DNA from: Paenibacillus sonchi | GTDB lineage: Bacteria; Bacillota; Bacilli; Paenibacillales; Paenibacillaceae | Assembly (NCBI RefSeq): GCF_016772475.1 | Contig: NZ_CP068595.1 | Span: 4,278,001-4,342,000 of the forward strand | Direction: 5' to 3' | Length of the DNA: 64,000 nt | Shown here: in pieces, positions 26,614 through 35,723 of the stretch | Layout of the letters: the number at the start of each line of letters is the position of its first letter | How positions within the stretch are numbered: the first letter of the stretch is position 1 | Made by a program: the position numbers and the translations under genes | The notes under the pieces: generated by a model | What the model was told of the DNA's origin: nothing | Databases searched by the model: none | What the model saw: the letters and a program-made list of their open reading frames with translations, nothing else

Positions 26614-27102
26614 TCACTTGCCGCTTTTCATCGTTTTTAGATATTGCTCCATTTGCCGCTTATGGTGTTTGTCGTGGGGAATAAAGTCTCTCAGATATCC
26701 CCGGATACTGAATTTCTTGCCATCTCCGTCCAGATAAGCCTTGGTGAATTCTTCATCGCTCAATCCCGCGGCGGTCTCCAGGATTTTGGTCCGGTATAGC
26801 ACGAATTGCCCGATGGCTGCCTGCGTGGTCAGCGACTTGGCATATTCGATGGCGCGGGCGTTGAACTCATCGAAGTTCTGATGCCTGCTGGCCAGCGGCT
26901 GGCCATTCTGTATTTTGGCGAAAGCCTCCTCATAAAAATACTTGTCCCACTGCGTAATGTGGCACAGCATTTCTTTTAAGGTCCATTTGCCGGCCGCGAC
27001 CGGGGTTTCCCAATCTGCGTCTTCCAGGGTAGCGAGGGATTGGATGTAGGGGATTAGAGATTGAAATTCAAACACGAGCTGTTCGTTCGTTTTCGCTGCC
27101 AT
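26614..27102 (-). CDS. DinB-like (YfiT/DUF664) four-helix-bundle protein
   Basis: A 162-residue protein of the DinB superfamily, which includes metal-dependent thiol transferases. The expected metal-binding histidines are seen in MLCHITQWDKY (near 47) and in HDKHHKRQM (near 146-150). The ribosome site GGAGGTC lies 7-8 bases before the ATG. No neighbour suggests a pathway, so the substrate (bacillithiol or another thiol) cannot be named. It is transcribed toward the glycine-rich gene, with 126 bp between them. Confidence 0.85.
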   Translation of the reverse strand: MAAKTNEQLVFEFQSLIPYIQSLATLEDADWETPVAAGKWTLKEMLCHITQWDKYFYEEAFAKIQNGQPLASRHQNFDEFNARAIEYAKSLTTQAAIGQFVLYRTKILETAAGLSDEEFTKAYLDGDGKKFSIRGYLRDFIPHDKHHKRQMEQYLKTMKSGK

Positions 27103-27294
27103 GAAATGACCTCCAGTTCAAATGTATATCCAGATTTTTCTTCTGTATCTTAACTATACCTCATGGAACTTGACTGCAGCCTGTCAGGTTTAGGACAAGG
27201 TGCTGCGGAGCGCAGCTTAGCAAAACAGGAACAGCCCGCTTAACAGCCGGCTGCTATAATAAAATCACCGATCGGGGAAAGGCTGGGTGACTCA

Positions 27295-28188
27295 GTGAAT
27301 TACAGCAAGGATATCGAAAGAAGCATTGAATATATCGAACAAAATATAAAGAATAATCTGACTGCCGATGAGATCGCAGCAGAGGCCGGATATTCGTTGT
27401 ATCATTTCAGCCGGGTTTTCAGCTTATGCAAAGAGATGTCCGTGATGGAGTATGTGCGCAGCCGGAAGCTGTCCCTGGCCGCAGTCGAACTGTTCAGCGG
27501 CAAGCGGATTATCGAGATTGCGCTGGATTATGGCTTTGAGACGCAGAGCGGATTCGCGAAGGCGTTCCGCAAAGCTTTTGGCTACAGTCCCACGCAGTAT
27601 GCGGCGCGGATGGAAGGCTTTTTACGGATGGGCTCTAAAATAGAAATTGGAGGTTATATGATGAATCCAGTGATTGTACAGAAACCTGCATTCAAGGTTG
27701 CAGGCTACGGCATAGAAACGAATGTAGCGGAAGGGAATTATACGAAGGATATTGCATCGTTCTGGAGCCACTATGAAGGAGAAAATCTGGAAGCCAAAAT
27801 GTACGAGCTTCTGAATCCGCCCAAGCATGGAGAAGTGGGGCTGTGTATTCCGGCTTTTGACAGCGGAAATGCTGTTTATCTGCTCGGTGTCATTGTGGAG
27901 GACTTCAGCCGGGTCATCGATGACATGTTAACCGTTAATGTACCTGAAGCTGAATATGCCGTGTTCACCACACCGCCAGTGGATACCTCCGAAGGGAAGG
28001 ATCAGGAAGAGTTCGTGCAGACCATCAAGAGCACCTGGAAGTATATTTTTGAAGAGTGGTTTCCCGGCAGCGGATATATCTACGATGAAGGCAAGCTCAA
28101 CTTTGAGTTTTACGACGAGCGCTGTCATTCCCGGGTGGACACGGTGATGGAGATTTATGTTCCTGTGAAGGAGCGGGCGGGAAAATAG
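27295..28188 (+). CDS. AraC-family regulator with GyrI-like effector domain
   Basis: A 297-residue transcription regulator. The AraC DNA-binding domain comes first (about 5-105: IEYIEQNIKNNLTADEIA, YSLYHFSRVFSL, DYGFETQSGFAKAFRKAFGYSP). The C-terminal half (about 115-295) is a GyrI/SOUL-like small-molecule-binding domain (FSRVIDDMLTVNVPEAEYAVFTT, WFPGSGYIYDEGKLNFEFY). This order is that of the Rob/BltR-type multidrug and stress sensors. The start is GTG at 27295, with GGGGAAAGG upstream. A gene of the same architecture lies at 41968-42860. The ligand and targets are unknown. Confidence 0.9.
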   Translation: MNYSKDIERSIEYIEQNIKNNLTADEIAAEAGYSLYHFSRVFSLCKEMSVMEYVRSRKLSLAAVELFSGKRIIEIALDYGFETQSGFAKAFRKAFGYSPTQYAARMEGFLRMGSKIEIGGYMMNPVIVQKPAFKVAGYGIETNVAEGNYTKDIASFWSHYEGENLEAKMYELLNPPKHGEVGLCIPAFDSGNAVYLLGVIVEDFSRVIDDMLTVNVPEAEYAVFTTPPVDTSEGKDQEEFVQTIKSTWKYIFEEWFPGSGYIYDEGKLNFEFYDERCHSRVDTVMEIYVPVKERAGK

Positions 28189-28253
28189 GAACTTTGGAGC
28201 TGCGGAGCTGCGTTATACTACAGCCGTCAAGCTTAATCCTATTCATCCTAAAT

Positions 28254-28303
28254 CGCCAAAAGGCAGGCCCCGCTGGAGGGAGCTTGCCTTTTGGCGTTCT
28301 TTT
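28254..28303. terminator. Bidirectional terminator between convergent genes
   Basis: CGCCAAAAGGCA (28254-28265) pairs with TGCCTTTTGGCG (28285-28296), with T-rich DNA on the + side. It serves the AraC gene and probably also the convergent transglutaminase-like gene. Confidence 0.8.
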
Positions 28304-28309
28304 TATAGC

Positions 28310-30700
28310 CTACAGCTGAATTGCGACGTAGCTTCCTAATTCGATCATACCTGCATTGGCCAGCTTGCTTGCATCATATTGCTTAATGACCTCGGCGGTT
28401 TTCTGCGTAAGCTCCGCACTGTCGGTATCGGCCAGGACGCGCAGCACAACCAGGGTCTTCCCTTGCTTCAACTGCTCGGCCAGCTTGGTCTTGTAGGCTT
28501 CAAGCGAATCGGCCTCAAGGCCATGGGTCACGTAATAATCGTGGGCATTGCTGGTTGCCTGGAACTGGGACAGCTCATGGTCCAGCCAGGAGGAGTTGTC
28601 CATGACATAATCTACATTGGCGGCGGTGGCATCGTTGGAATTGTAGAGCAGATACGGAAGTCCGGAATTGGTCTCGTTATTGGTCGCATCGACATTGACC
28701 CATTCCCCGCCGATCTTCACTTTGTTCCAGGCGTGATTCACGCCGTCCATCGTTCCTGTGACCACCATCGAAGGGACCTGGGCCAGGTCAGAGAGCAGCT
28801 GGAAGGTGTGAGCATAGCTCATGCATACGCCAACCTTTTTGACCAGAATGCCGTAGGTACTGAAGGAATCGTTGAACTTGGCATCCACACTCTTGAACTG
28901 CTGCTGCTTGGCATTCTCCAGCGCGGCATCGTCGTAGGTGGTGTTGTCATTCAAATAATTGTAGATTGCCATCTGCTTCTCATCTGCGTTCATGCCGTCC
29001 TTGATGGCGGCTGCAATCACTTTGTCTGCCTCTGCGAGGATTTCCAGCTGTTTGGACAAGATGACCTCGGCAGGATCATCGAACTCTGTATGCAGAGTCA
29101 GGGTCTTATAGTCGTAGCTGTAACCGCGGAATCCAAGAATGAGCGGGTTCTGGTAGATTACTTTTTCCACTTCATCCATCAGGGTGCGTGCATTTTGCGC
29201 CTCCGGGAAGGCCTGCAGTGAAATTTCGGTCTTCCCGCTTATCAGATTCAAGGCAAGATACTCTTCCAGAGCAGAGTCCGCATGAATCAGGGTTGCCGGT
29301 ATCTTTGACGCAGGTACGGCCTGCTTGTTCCCTTCGTCTACCTTGCTGCGGGTATTTTCTTTTTGCTGGTCAATGACATTATCACCGGATTCGCCGGCAT
29401 TCCCGTTATTGTCAATGATGGTCGGCACATCGGGTGCAGGAACATAATCCGTGTTATTCTTGGGTTCCACATACCCTTGATTGGCCCCTTTGCTCTGGGC
29501 AGCCGCCAGACTCGCAATATCCGCATCCGTCAACTTCTCAACCTGGACATACCCCTTTAGCGCTGTGCCTTGAATGGAGAACTGGACATCGGTTGGACCG
29601 GACTGCTGAATGGTGATGGAATCGGTGTCGTAAATAACAGTTGCCGGGGCTTTGGAGCCGTCAATATATTGGATCGGGACTGTCTTGGGCAGTTCCCCGG
29701 CGCTCTTGAACAAATTCAGATTGAAATTATCTTCGGAAGCCACGGTACGCGGCAGTTGTTTGGACAGCGCAACAGTATCCACCGAGGCACTGAACTTGGA
29801 CTCTTTGTCTCCCTGAACGGCGGTTACGTAATATTCACCTTGAACATTGTTGTTCTGGAGGCTCGTGATTGTCTCATCCACAATACCAAGCGCGCCGCGC
29901 CCGTCCTTCATGAAATCGTTAAAAGAAGTGCCGGGAACTGTCGCGATAAGCAGCGGACGCTGATCCGCATATCCCTGCTCCGCGCCGCTCAGTGCCTCAT
30001 TGGTATTCTCCATCGTGATATGCGAAGCATTGTAAATATTGTAGCTCTCTGCTCCCGGCACCTCGCTCCAGACCAGTGACAGTCTGCCGTCAGGGCTGAT
30101 GTCGGCCTGCAGATTCGGCACAGGCAGATCCGATTTCACCGTAAACGGAATGATAATCGGCTGCTTCAGCGGAGTAGGTGTTGCCGCATCCAGGTCATAG
30201 TTGAGCCGGATGTAGTATACGGGGGCGTTCCCCCAGGAGCTGCCTCCGGCTTCGCGCAGGGAATCGGAAGCGAGTACACCAAAGCCAAGCGGCTTGATGG
30301 AGTATACGCTTTTGCCATCTACAAGCTGTGAATCTTCAAGGGTCCCCACCTTGCTCTCCGGCAGTGCCTTGATATCGGTATGTACGGACAGCGTATGTCC
30401 AATAGCTTCTGGTCCGAGATCCGTATTGAACCTGAATATAAATTCCATATCCTGATCAACGTTGTACATTGGCATAATGCCCGGATTATTGTCTGTATCG
30501 TACTTCTGCTTCAGATCGTACACCGTCTGCGAAGCGTCCGGTAGAGGGTTCCCTGAAGGTTGCTTTGTCTCTGCAGCCGCACTGGCTTGCGGGGCGGGTG
30601 ACGGCTGCGGGCCGGCTTCGCTGCTGCCTCCCATGCAGCCCGTTAAAACTACACACATGATGAGCATAATCATTGCCAATTGTTTCACTTGCACTTTCAC
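28310..30700 (-). CDS. Secreted lipoprotein with transglutaminase-like domain
   Basis: A 796-residue protein. The signal peptide ends in the lipobox VVLTGC, so it is anchored to the outer membrane face. A Pro/Ala/Ser-rich linker, beta-rich regions with fibronectin-like features (about 150-330) and a Pro/Asn-rich spacer follow. The C-terminal transglutaminase-like domain (about 590-690) has a full triad: Cys in KKVGVCMSYAH, His in NHAWNKV and Asp in WVNVDATNNE. Such domains act as cysteine peptidases or cross-linkers, often on wall proteins; the activity here is not known. The start is GTG at 30700 behind GAGAGG. A longer frame to 30766 would place the signal peptide too far inside. Confidence 0.85.
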   Translation of the reverse strand: MKVQVKQLAMIMLIMCVVLTGCMGGSSEAGPQPSPAPQASAAAETKQPSGNPLPDASQTVYDLKQKYDTDNNPGIMPMYNVDQDMEFIFRFNTDLGPEAIGHTLSVHTDIKALPESKVGTLEDSQLVDGKSVYSIKPLGFGVLASDSLREAGGSSWGNAPVYYIRLNYDLDAATPTPLKQPIIIPFTVKSDLPVPNLQADISPDGRLSLVWSEVPGAESYNIYNASHITMENTNEALSGAEQGYADQRPLLIATVPGTSFNDFMKDGRGALGIVDETITSLQNNNVQGEYYVTAVQGDKESKFSASVDTVALSKQLPRTVASEDNFNLNLFKSAGELPKTVPIQYIDGSKAPATVIYDTDSITIQQSGPTDVQFSIQGTALKGYVQVEKLTDADIASLAAAQSKGANQGYVEPKNNTDYVPAPDVPTIIDNNGNAGESGDNVIDQQKENTRSKVDEGNKQAVPASKIPATLIHADSALEEYLALNLISGKTEISLQAFPEAQNARTLMDEVEKVIYQNPLILGFRGYSYDYKTLTLHTEFDDPAEVILSKQLEILAEADKVIAAAIKDGMNADEKQMAIYNYLNDNTTYDDAALENAKQQQFKSVDAKFNDSFSTYGILVKKVGVCMSYAHTFQLLSDLAQVPSMVVTGTMDGVNHAWNKVKIGGEWVNVDATNNETNSGLPYLLYNSNDATAANVDYVMDNSSWLDHELSQFQATSNAHDYYVTHGLEADSLEAYKTKLAEQLKQGKTLVVLRVLADTDSAELTQKTAEVIKQYDASKLANAGMIELGSYVAIQL

Positions 30701-30864
30701 TAATGTCCTCTCCCGTCTGGTTTGTCTGGATGAGCCTAATTTATGGATTGATCCATAATTACCCATTATAAATAACAGAAGATATATAACCCATTCCGAT
30801 ACTATTAAAACAAAAATGGGATAATTTATATTTAAGCTGCTGGAGTAAATTTAATTTAAATACC

Positions 30865-30886
30865 CCCTGCCGGGTAGCAGGGGGTC
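30865..30886 (-). terminator. Hairpin downstream of spoVR
   Basis: CCCCCTGC/GCAGGGGG stem with a CGGGTA loop. The - strand continues in AT-rich sequence (TATTTAAATTAAATTT), so it probably ends the spoVR transcript. Confidence 0.6.
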
Positions 30887-30904
30887 AGGAGGGCGGGATG
30901 AGGT

Positions 30905-30977
30905 AACTATATTCCAAACATTCTCTGGAGTCACGGCCAATCCCAAAATCGGAAAATCTCGAGTTCAGTTTGTATAG
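30905..30977. repeat. Right-half copy of the MITE-like element
   Basis: CCAAACATTCTC, AGTCACGGCC and a terminal GAGTTCAGTTTGTATAG follow the same order as the right half of the full element at 12258-12477. The left half is absent. The remainder of 30701-31007 holds no gene. Confidence 0.6.
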
Positions 30978-31007
30978 GGAATAGCCCGGCGGGCAGCGAA
31001 GAGAAGA

Positions 31008-32401
31008 CTACATAAACCGCCGCTGTACCTTTTTGCCGTCATAGGTAAAAAGGGCTTTTTTGTCTTCCACCACGGTTTGCAGATGGACAGTGCGGCCCCA
31101 CAGCGCATAGATGTGCGGCAGGGTGCGCTCCAGATATTTCAGATCCAGCTCAATGCTCTCGTAGCGGTGGACGATCAGCAGCTCGCCGTTGCGCTCGTAG
31201 TCTGCATCCTGGACGACCAGGTAGGGTGAGCCGCCGTTGACCCGGGCCAGCACCAACTGGTCGCGTACATTCTCCCAGGCCTTGTCGGTGATTTTCCACT
31301 CCGGGCCTTTCTTCTCGAAGACGTAGAGATCCAGATCATTGACCAGCTGCTTCGACAGATAGCTGCGGATAAAAGAGATGTCCGAGTCCAGCTCGCGGAC
31401 CTCGAACATTTTATCGCGGTCCCAGCGGCGCTCGATGTCCTCGAAGATCTTCAGCCCCAGGTAGTAAGGGTTCAGGCTCTGCCGGGAGGGCTGAACGACC
31501 GAGGAATTGAGCTTGGCGTATTCCACCGTCTCCTCAGGTGTCAGATCCAGCTCGCGCATAATCCGCTGGTGCCAATACGAAGCCCAGCCTTCGTTCATGA
31601 TCTTCGTCTCCATCTGGGGCCAGAAATAGAGCATTTCGTCACGCAGCATGGTCATGATGTCGCGCTGCCAATCCTCCAGCGCCGTTGAATACTGCTGGAT
31701 GAACCAGACCATATCCTTCTCCGGCTCGGGCGGGAACTTGCGTTTTCCGGCCGTTTCCGGTTCCGGGCCGGCAGCCTTGCTGTTCTCCAGATCCCAGAGT
31801 TCCTCGTAGGGATTGGCCGGGCTGCTGCCCCGGGAGGAGCGTCCTTGCGCTCCTTCATTTTGGCTTCGAGCAGGTGGGACTTGCCCAGCTTGCGGGGCTG
31901 GATCAGGCTGGGGTCGATATGCTCCTGAACCGCCAGCACGGAATCGATGAAGCTCTCCACGGTATCTATACCGTAAGTCACTGAATAATCGGCGATCCGG
32001 TCCGCCGTGGCCGACATGCTCTCGACCATGTCGCGGTTGGACATGGAGAAGCGCATATTGTTTTTGAAGAAATCGCAGTGGGCGAGGACATGCGCGACAA
32101 TCAGCTTGTTCTGGACCAGTGAGTTGCCGTCCAGCAGGAAGGCGTAGCAGGGGTTGGAGTTAATGACAAGCTCATAGATTTTGCTCAGTCCAAAATCATA
32201 TTGCGACTTCATCCTGTGAAAATTTTTGCCGAAGCTCCAGTGCCCGAACCGGGTAGGCATTCCGTAAGCACCGAACGTATAAATGATGTCAGCGGGGCAT
32301 ATCTCATAACGCATCGGGTAAAAATCCAGCCCAAACCCGGAAGCAATCTCCGTAATTTCGGCAATCGCCCGTTCCAGCGCCTGAATCTCATCTCCGGGCA
32401 T
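31008..32401 (-). CDS. spoVR: SpoVR family protein (apparent frameshift at 31828-31831)
   Basis: SpoVR is needed for normal spore cortex formation in Bacillus. Reading from 32401 (GGAGGGAGAG upstream), the protein matches the family for about 190 residues ([39 protein letters not shown]). It then loses the frame at a run of four C on the + strand. Adding one base restores [14 protein letters not shown] and runs straight into the second half ([29 protein letters not shown]), giving about 465 residues, the normal length. SpoVR, PrkA and YhbH proteins act together in several bacteria. Here spoVR and prkA are in the same window but 5.4 kb apart and on opposite strands. Confidence 0.92.
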
Positions 32402-32493
32402 GAATCCATCTCTCCCTCCAGCTTGGGCTTATGCTGCAACCTATTCTGACAAGGCCGCCAAGGTGCTGCGGCCGCATCCGGAATTGTTCTTTT

Positions 32494-32524
32494 AATGTAT
32501 ATGGGAGGAGGGAGGGGAGTATGA
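32494..32524 (-). promoter_or_regulatory. Possible SigE-type promoter of spoVR
   Basis: On the - strand a TCATACT motif is followed after 16 bp by TATACATT, which fits the sporulation SigE -10 (CATACANT) at seven of eight positions. The spacing is slightly long, so this is tentative. Confidence 0.3.
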
Positions 32525-32592
32525 TGGGGGAGTGAGAATGTAAACAGGCAGGCGTAGATCTGATGTTCCAGATATCCGTCCGCCTAAGCGGC

Positions 32593-32778
32593 AACTGTAT
32601 TTTGTACAATTAAATGGACGGAATATCAGCACAATTCTAAGATAACTGTACTTCGTGCACTTAAATTTTGCCCATTTGAGCAAAACAACTCAAGTTGCCT
32701 TTTATAACTGTACAAAATACATTTAAAGCTAAAAACAGGCGTTTAGACCGCATTTTAGCTGTACAGAATACAGTTAGC
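32593..32778. repeat. Cluster of four TGTAC-type intergenic repeats
   Basis: Units at 32593-32615, 32643-32667, 32705-32728 and 32756-32778 share ACTGTA-N-TTTGTAC-A-TTAAA or its mirror, spaced about 50-62 bp. They fill the gap between the divergent-facing ends of spoVR and the glycosyltransferase gene. No gene is seen in 32525-32870. Confidence 0.75.
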
Positions 32779-32870
32779 TATCCTGAGGTCTCAGACAGAA
32801 GCTTCCAGCGCCAAGAACTAGCGTCCGCTATCTTCATTGATTTTGCAAACCAGCTATCGTCGGCTCCTCC

Positions 32871-33884
32871 TCAGTACACAAACCTCCGCTGCGCCCAGTA
32901 ACTGAACAGGAAAATCGAGACCTCGGTAAGCAGCTTGGCGGCGGCGAGCGGGATGATCAGCTTTTCGTTGTAGAAATAGAGCAGCCCGTAATTGAACAGC
33001 AGCACGAGGAGCACCAGCGCAAAGTATTTGGGCAGCGACTGTTGCAGCTTGGACATCTTGCCGCCGGTGAACACGTATCTGCGGTTCATGGAATAGTTGA
33101 AGATGGAGCTGCATAATCTTGCGGCGGCAACCGACAGGAACAGGTTATGGGTGAGACGCTGGAACAGGAATAACAGGGTGAAGTCGAGCAGGGCCGATAC
33201 CAGCGATGAAGTGCTGAACATTAGAAGCGGCAGATAGATCCGGAAGGAATCCGCCAGAGGCCGGAAGTGAGATGATTGGTTATCATCCAGATACACGGTA
33301 TCAATAAACTCTTCAGTAATCGTATAACCCTCCCGATGGGCGGTGAGCAGCATATTCATTTCGTATTCGAAGCGTTCGCCGGGAATTTGGCACAACCAGT
33401 CCAGCATCTGAGGGGAGAAGCCGCGCAGACCGGTCTGGGTATCATAAATTTTGGTGCCTGTAGTCAGGGAAAAGACAACACGTGTCACAGAGTTGCCGAA
33501 GCGGCTGCGCAGGGAGACGGTCCCGCTGAAGCGGCGGCTGCCCAGGACGATTCCGGGAGTGGTCTGGTTCTGGAGGACCCGGGCAACCCGCTTAATGTCA
33601 TGGGGCAGATGCTGGCCGTCACTATCCGCACAGACCACATAGTCTGGCAGCCCGGCCTCCCGGATATACCGGAACCCTGTTTTGAGGGCGAGCCCTTTTC
33701 CGAAATTGACCGGATGGGTTAGAACCGTGCAGCCGAATGCTGCTGCAATGTTGAAGATTCCCTGGTAAGCCGGGCCGCTGCCGTCGTCTACAAGGACAAT
33801 CGGTCCAAGCTGATCATCGCAGAGCTGTTCAATTAAATCCAGCAGCCGTTCATCGGGTTTATAAGCCGGGATCAGTATAGTCAT
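32871..33884 (-). CDS. GT2 glycosyltransferase fused to GtrA-like membrane domain
   Basis: A 337-residue protein with two parts. Residues 1-205 form a GT-A family 2 domain (TILIPAYKPDERL, VLVDDGSG, VVCADSDGQH, LGSRRFSG) like polyprenyl-phosphate hexose synthases. Residues 210-337 form a GtrA-like domain with four membrane helices and the FNYSMNRRYVF motif. This fusion probably makes and handles a lipid-linked sugar for wall or exopolysaccharide decoration. Its ATG overlaps the stop of the upstream phosphodiester glycosidase gene (ATGA), so the two are co-translated and probably act on the same glycan. Confidence 0.9.
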   Translation of the reverse strand: MTILIPAYKPDERLLDLIEQLCDDQLGPIVLVDDGSGPAYQGIFNIAAAFGCTVLTHPVNFGKGLALKTGFRYIREAGLPDYVVCADSDGQHLPHDIKRVARVLQNQTTPGIVLGSRRFSGTVSLRSRFGNSVTRVVFSLTTGTKIYDTQTGLRGFSPQMLDWLCQIPGERFEYEMNMLLTAHREGYTITEEFIDTVYLDDNQSSHFRPLADSFRIYLPLLMFSTSSLVSALLDFTLLFLFQRLTHNLFLSVAAARLCSSIFNYSMNRRYVFTGGKMSKLQQSLPKYFALVLLVLLFNYGLLYFYNEKLIIPLAAAKLLTEVSIFLFSYWAQRRFVY

Positions 33885-34852
33885 GATGTTGCCCCCTCTT
33901 TGATATACAGAATGTCGCTGACGCCGCGTTCCTGGTTCTTGCCCTGCGGATTATTCACGACCCGTCCCATGAAGTACATGGTGGATGAGCCGCCGCCGTC
34001 CAGATTGTAGGCTTCGGTGGCTCCGAGATCCGACATGACATTTGCCAGCTCGGTCAGGGTCATTCCCCGGCTATATCCTTCACTGCGCCCGTCTACTACG
34101 ACGAATACATAATGGTTCGGGGCAATCATGCCCACCGCGGTCCGGGGATTCGCATTCTGGATGGAGCGGTTGCCGAAATTGGTATCGATTTTGACATTGC
34201 TGAAATCACTGGCGATCTTGCCGTCCTGAATCAGAATCGGCCCGAAGGACAGCGTGTTGGCGGCTCCCTGCGCCAGCAGGTCGGACGAAGAAACTTTTTC
34301 CTCGCTGTAGGTCTGCATCGTCCCGTCTCCGAACAGCGCCATCGCATCCCGCACCGGGTCATCCCGGTAGAGGGTGCCATTGCGGATAATCACCCCGTCG
34401 TTACGGAAGCCGTAATAATCGCCGTTGATGGCAAAAATCGCATTGTTGCTGGCGGCTATCTCCGAGGTATTCTCCGTGATATTTGTTCCAAAGCTGTTGT
34501 CGGCAAAAGCAGCCCGCAGGCTGCTTGCATCCTTAAGGACCACGTCTGCGACAAAATAAGTGATCTGGTCCGGGCCGGACCCGGTCTGCACCTGGTCGAT
34601 CCGGATCTGGATAGCGTCGCTGGAATAATTCCAGTCATCGGCTGAGGCATTGTCTTCGGCTGCTGACACAGCTGCATTTCCTGCACTGTCGGCTGCGGCT
34701 GTGTCATCTGCTACGACAACTTCGACATGTTCAATCAGGTAACGGTCTGCGAGACTATATATCACTGTACCGAGACCCAGGAGGACCACGATCATCACGA
34801 CCAGCAGTTTGCGTTTGAAGCTCCAGGCATGTTTTCTTCGCCTATTCATCAT
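33881..34852 (-). CDS. Phosphodiester glycosidase (NAGPA-domain) membrane-anchored protein
   Basis: A 323-residue protein with an N-terminal membrane anchor (about 14-35), an Ala/Asp-rich spacer and a NAGPA domain (about 90-320). Motifs include FAINGDYYGFRNDGVIIRNG, NPRTAVGMIAPNHYVFVVVDG, GMTLTELANVMSDLGA and the signature YNLDGGGSSTMYF. GAGGTGATCCTTCA precedes the ATG. It is the first gene of a two-gene operon with the GT2-GtrA transferase. It is a paralogue of 16062-17129, but the extracellular spacers differ. By family knowledge it acts outside the membrane; its substrate is probably the product of its partner. Confidence 0.88.
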   Translation of the reverse strand: MMNRRRKHAWSFKRKLLVVMIVVLLGLGTVIYSLADRYLIEHVEVVVADDTAAADSAGNAAVSAAEDNASADDWNYSSDAIQIRIDQVQTGSGPDQITYFVADVVLKDASSLRAAFADNSFGTNITENTSEIAASNNAIFAINGDYYGFRNDGVIIRNGTLYRDDPVRDAMALFGDGTMQTYSEEKVSSSDLLAQGAANTLSFGPILIQDGKIASDFSNVKIDTNFGNRSIQNANPRTAVGMIAPNHYVFVVVDGRSEGYSRGMTLTELANVMSDLGATEAYNLDGGGSSTMYFMGRVVNNPQGKNQERGVSDILYIKEGATS

Positions 34853-34994
34853 TGAAGGATCACCTCATCAAGTAAGTTGTTAAGATGATCATACCTGGCC
34901 TACCTTTAATGAAACTGAAATAGAAATGGACCGGATGATTTGGATTGATGGTATACTTTAACCAGCATATTTTGAATTACAGGGAGGTTCGGAC

Positions 34995-35723
34995 ATGCCA
35001 CAGCGTGTGTTATTGATAGAGGACGATGAGGCCATCAGTGAAATGGTGCGCTCGTATTTGGTAAAAGAGGGGTATGAGGTGGAGACGGCATTCGACGGGG
35101 ATGCGGCGGAGAGGCTTTTTCACCGCGGCGGGGGTTATGATCTGGTTCTGCTGGATCTCATGCTGCCCAAACGGAGCGGCAGCGATGTGCTTCAGACGAT
35201 TCGCCGGGACAGCCTGGTGCCTGTGCTGATTATGTCCGCGAAGGACAGTGATGTGGACAAGGCGCTGGGCCTCGGCTTCGGCGCGGATGATTATATTACG
35301 AAGCCGTTCTCGATGATCGAGCTGGCCGCGCGGGTGAAGGCGGCAATCCGCCGGGCCGGGTATGCTGCTGTGGGAGGTCCCGGCCAGGAAGCGGCTCCGG
35401 TGCAGGAGAAGGCTAATATAATTTCACTGCGCGGACTCACTGTGGATCTCGATAATTTCTCGGTGCTGAAGAACGGGGAGGAGGTCAAGCTGACCGCCAA
35501 GGAGTTCCAGATTCTGGGACTGTTTGCAAGCAGTCCCGGACGGGTGTATACCAAAGCGCAGATTTACAGCAGCGTCTGGGAAGATGAATATTACGGGGAT
35601 GAGAATGTCATTAATGTACATATGCGCAGATTGCGTGAAAAAATTGAAGATGACCCGTCGAAGCCGGAGTACATCAAAACACTATGGGGCATTGGCTACA
35701 AGCTGGGGGATGTGCTGGAATGA
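34995..35723 (+). CDS. OmpR-family response regulator of a ycbL-like module
   Basis: A 242-residue regulator. The receiver has Glu9-Asp10-Asp11, phospho-acceptor Asp54 (LVLLDLMLP) and Lys in DDYITKPF. The winged-helix domain spans about 140-240 (LTAKEFQILGLFAS, ENVINVHMRRLREKIE). The ribosome site GGGAGG precedes the ATG. The kinase start overlaps its stop by four bases, and an ABC transporter follows. The gene order and sizes match the ycbLMNO module of Bacillus subtilis, a relative of lantibiotic-sensing systems. Confidence 0.93.
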   Translation: MPQRVLLIEDDEAISEMVRSYLVKEGYEVETAFDGDAAERLFHRGGGYDLVLLDLMLPKRSGSDVLQTIRRDSLVPVLIMSAKDSDVDKALGLGFGADDYITKPFSMIELAARVKAAIRRAGYAAVGGPGQEAAPVQEKANIISLRGLTVDLDNFSVLKNGEEVKLTAKEFQILGLFASSPGRVYTKAQIYSSVWEDEYYGDENVINVHMRRLREKIEDDPSKPEYIKTLWGIGYKLGDVLE

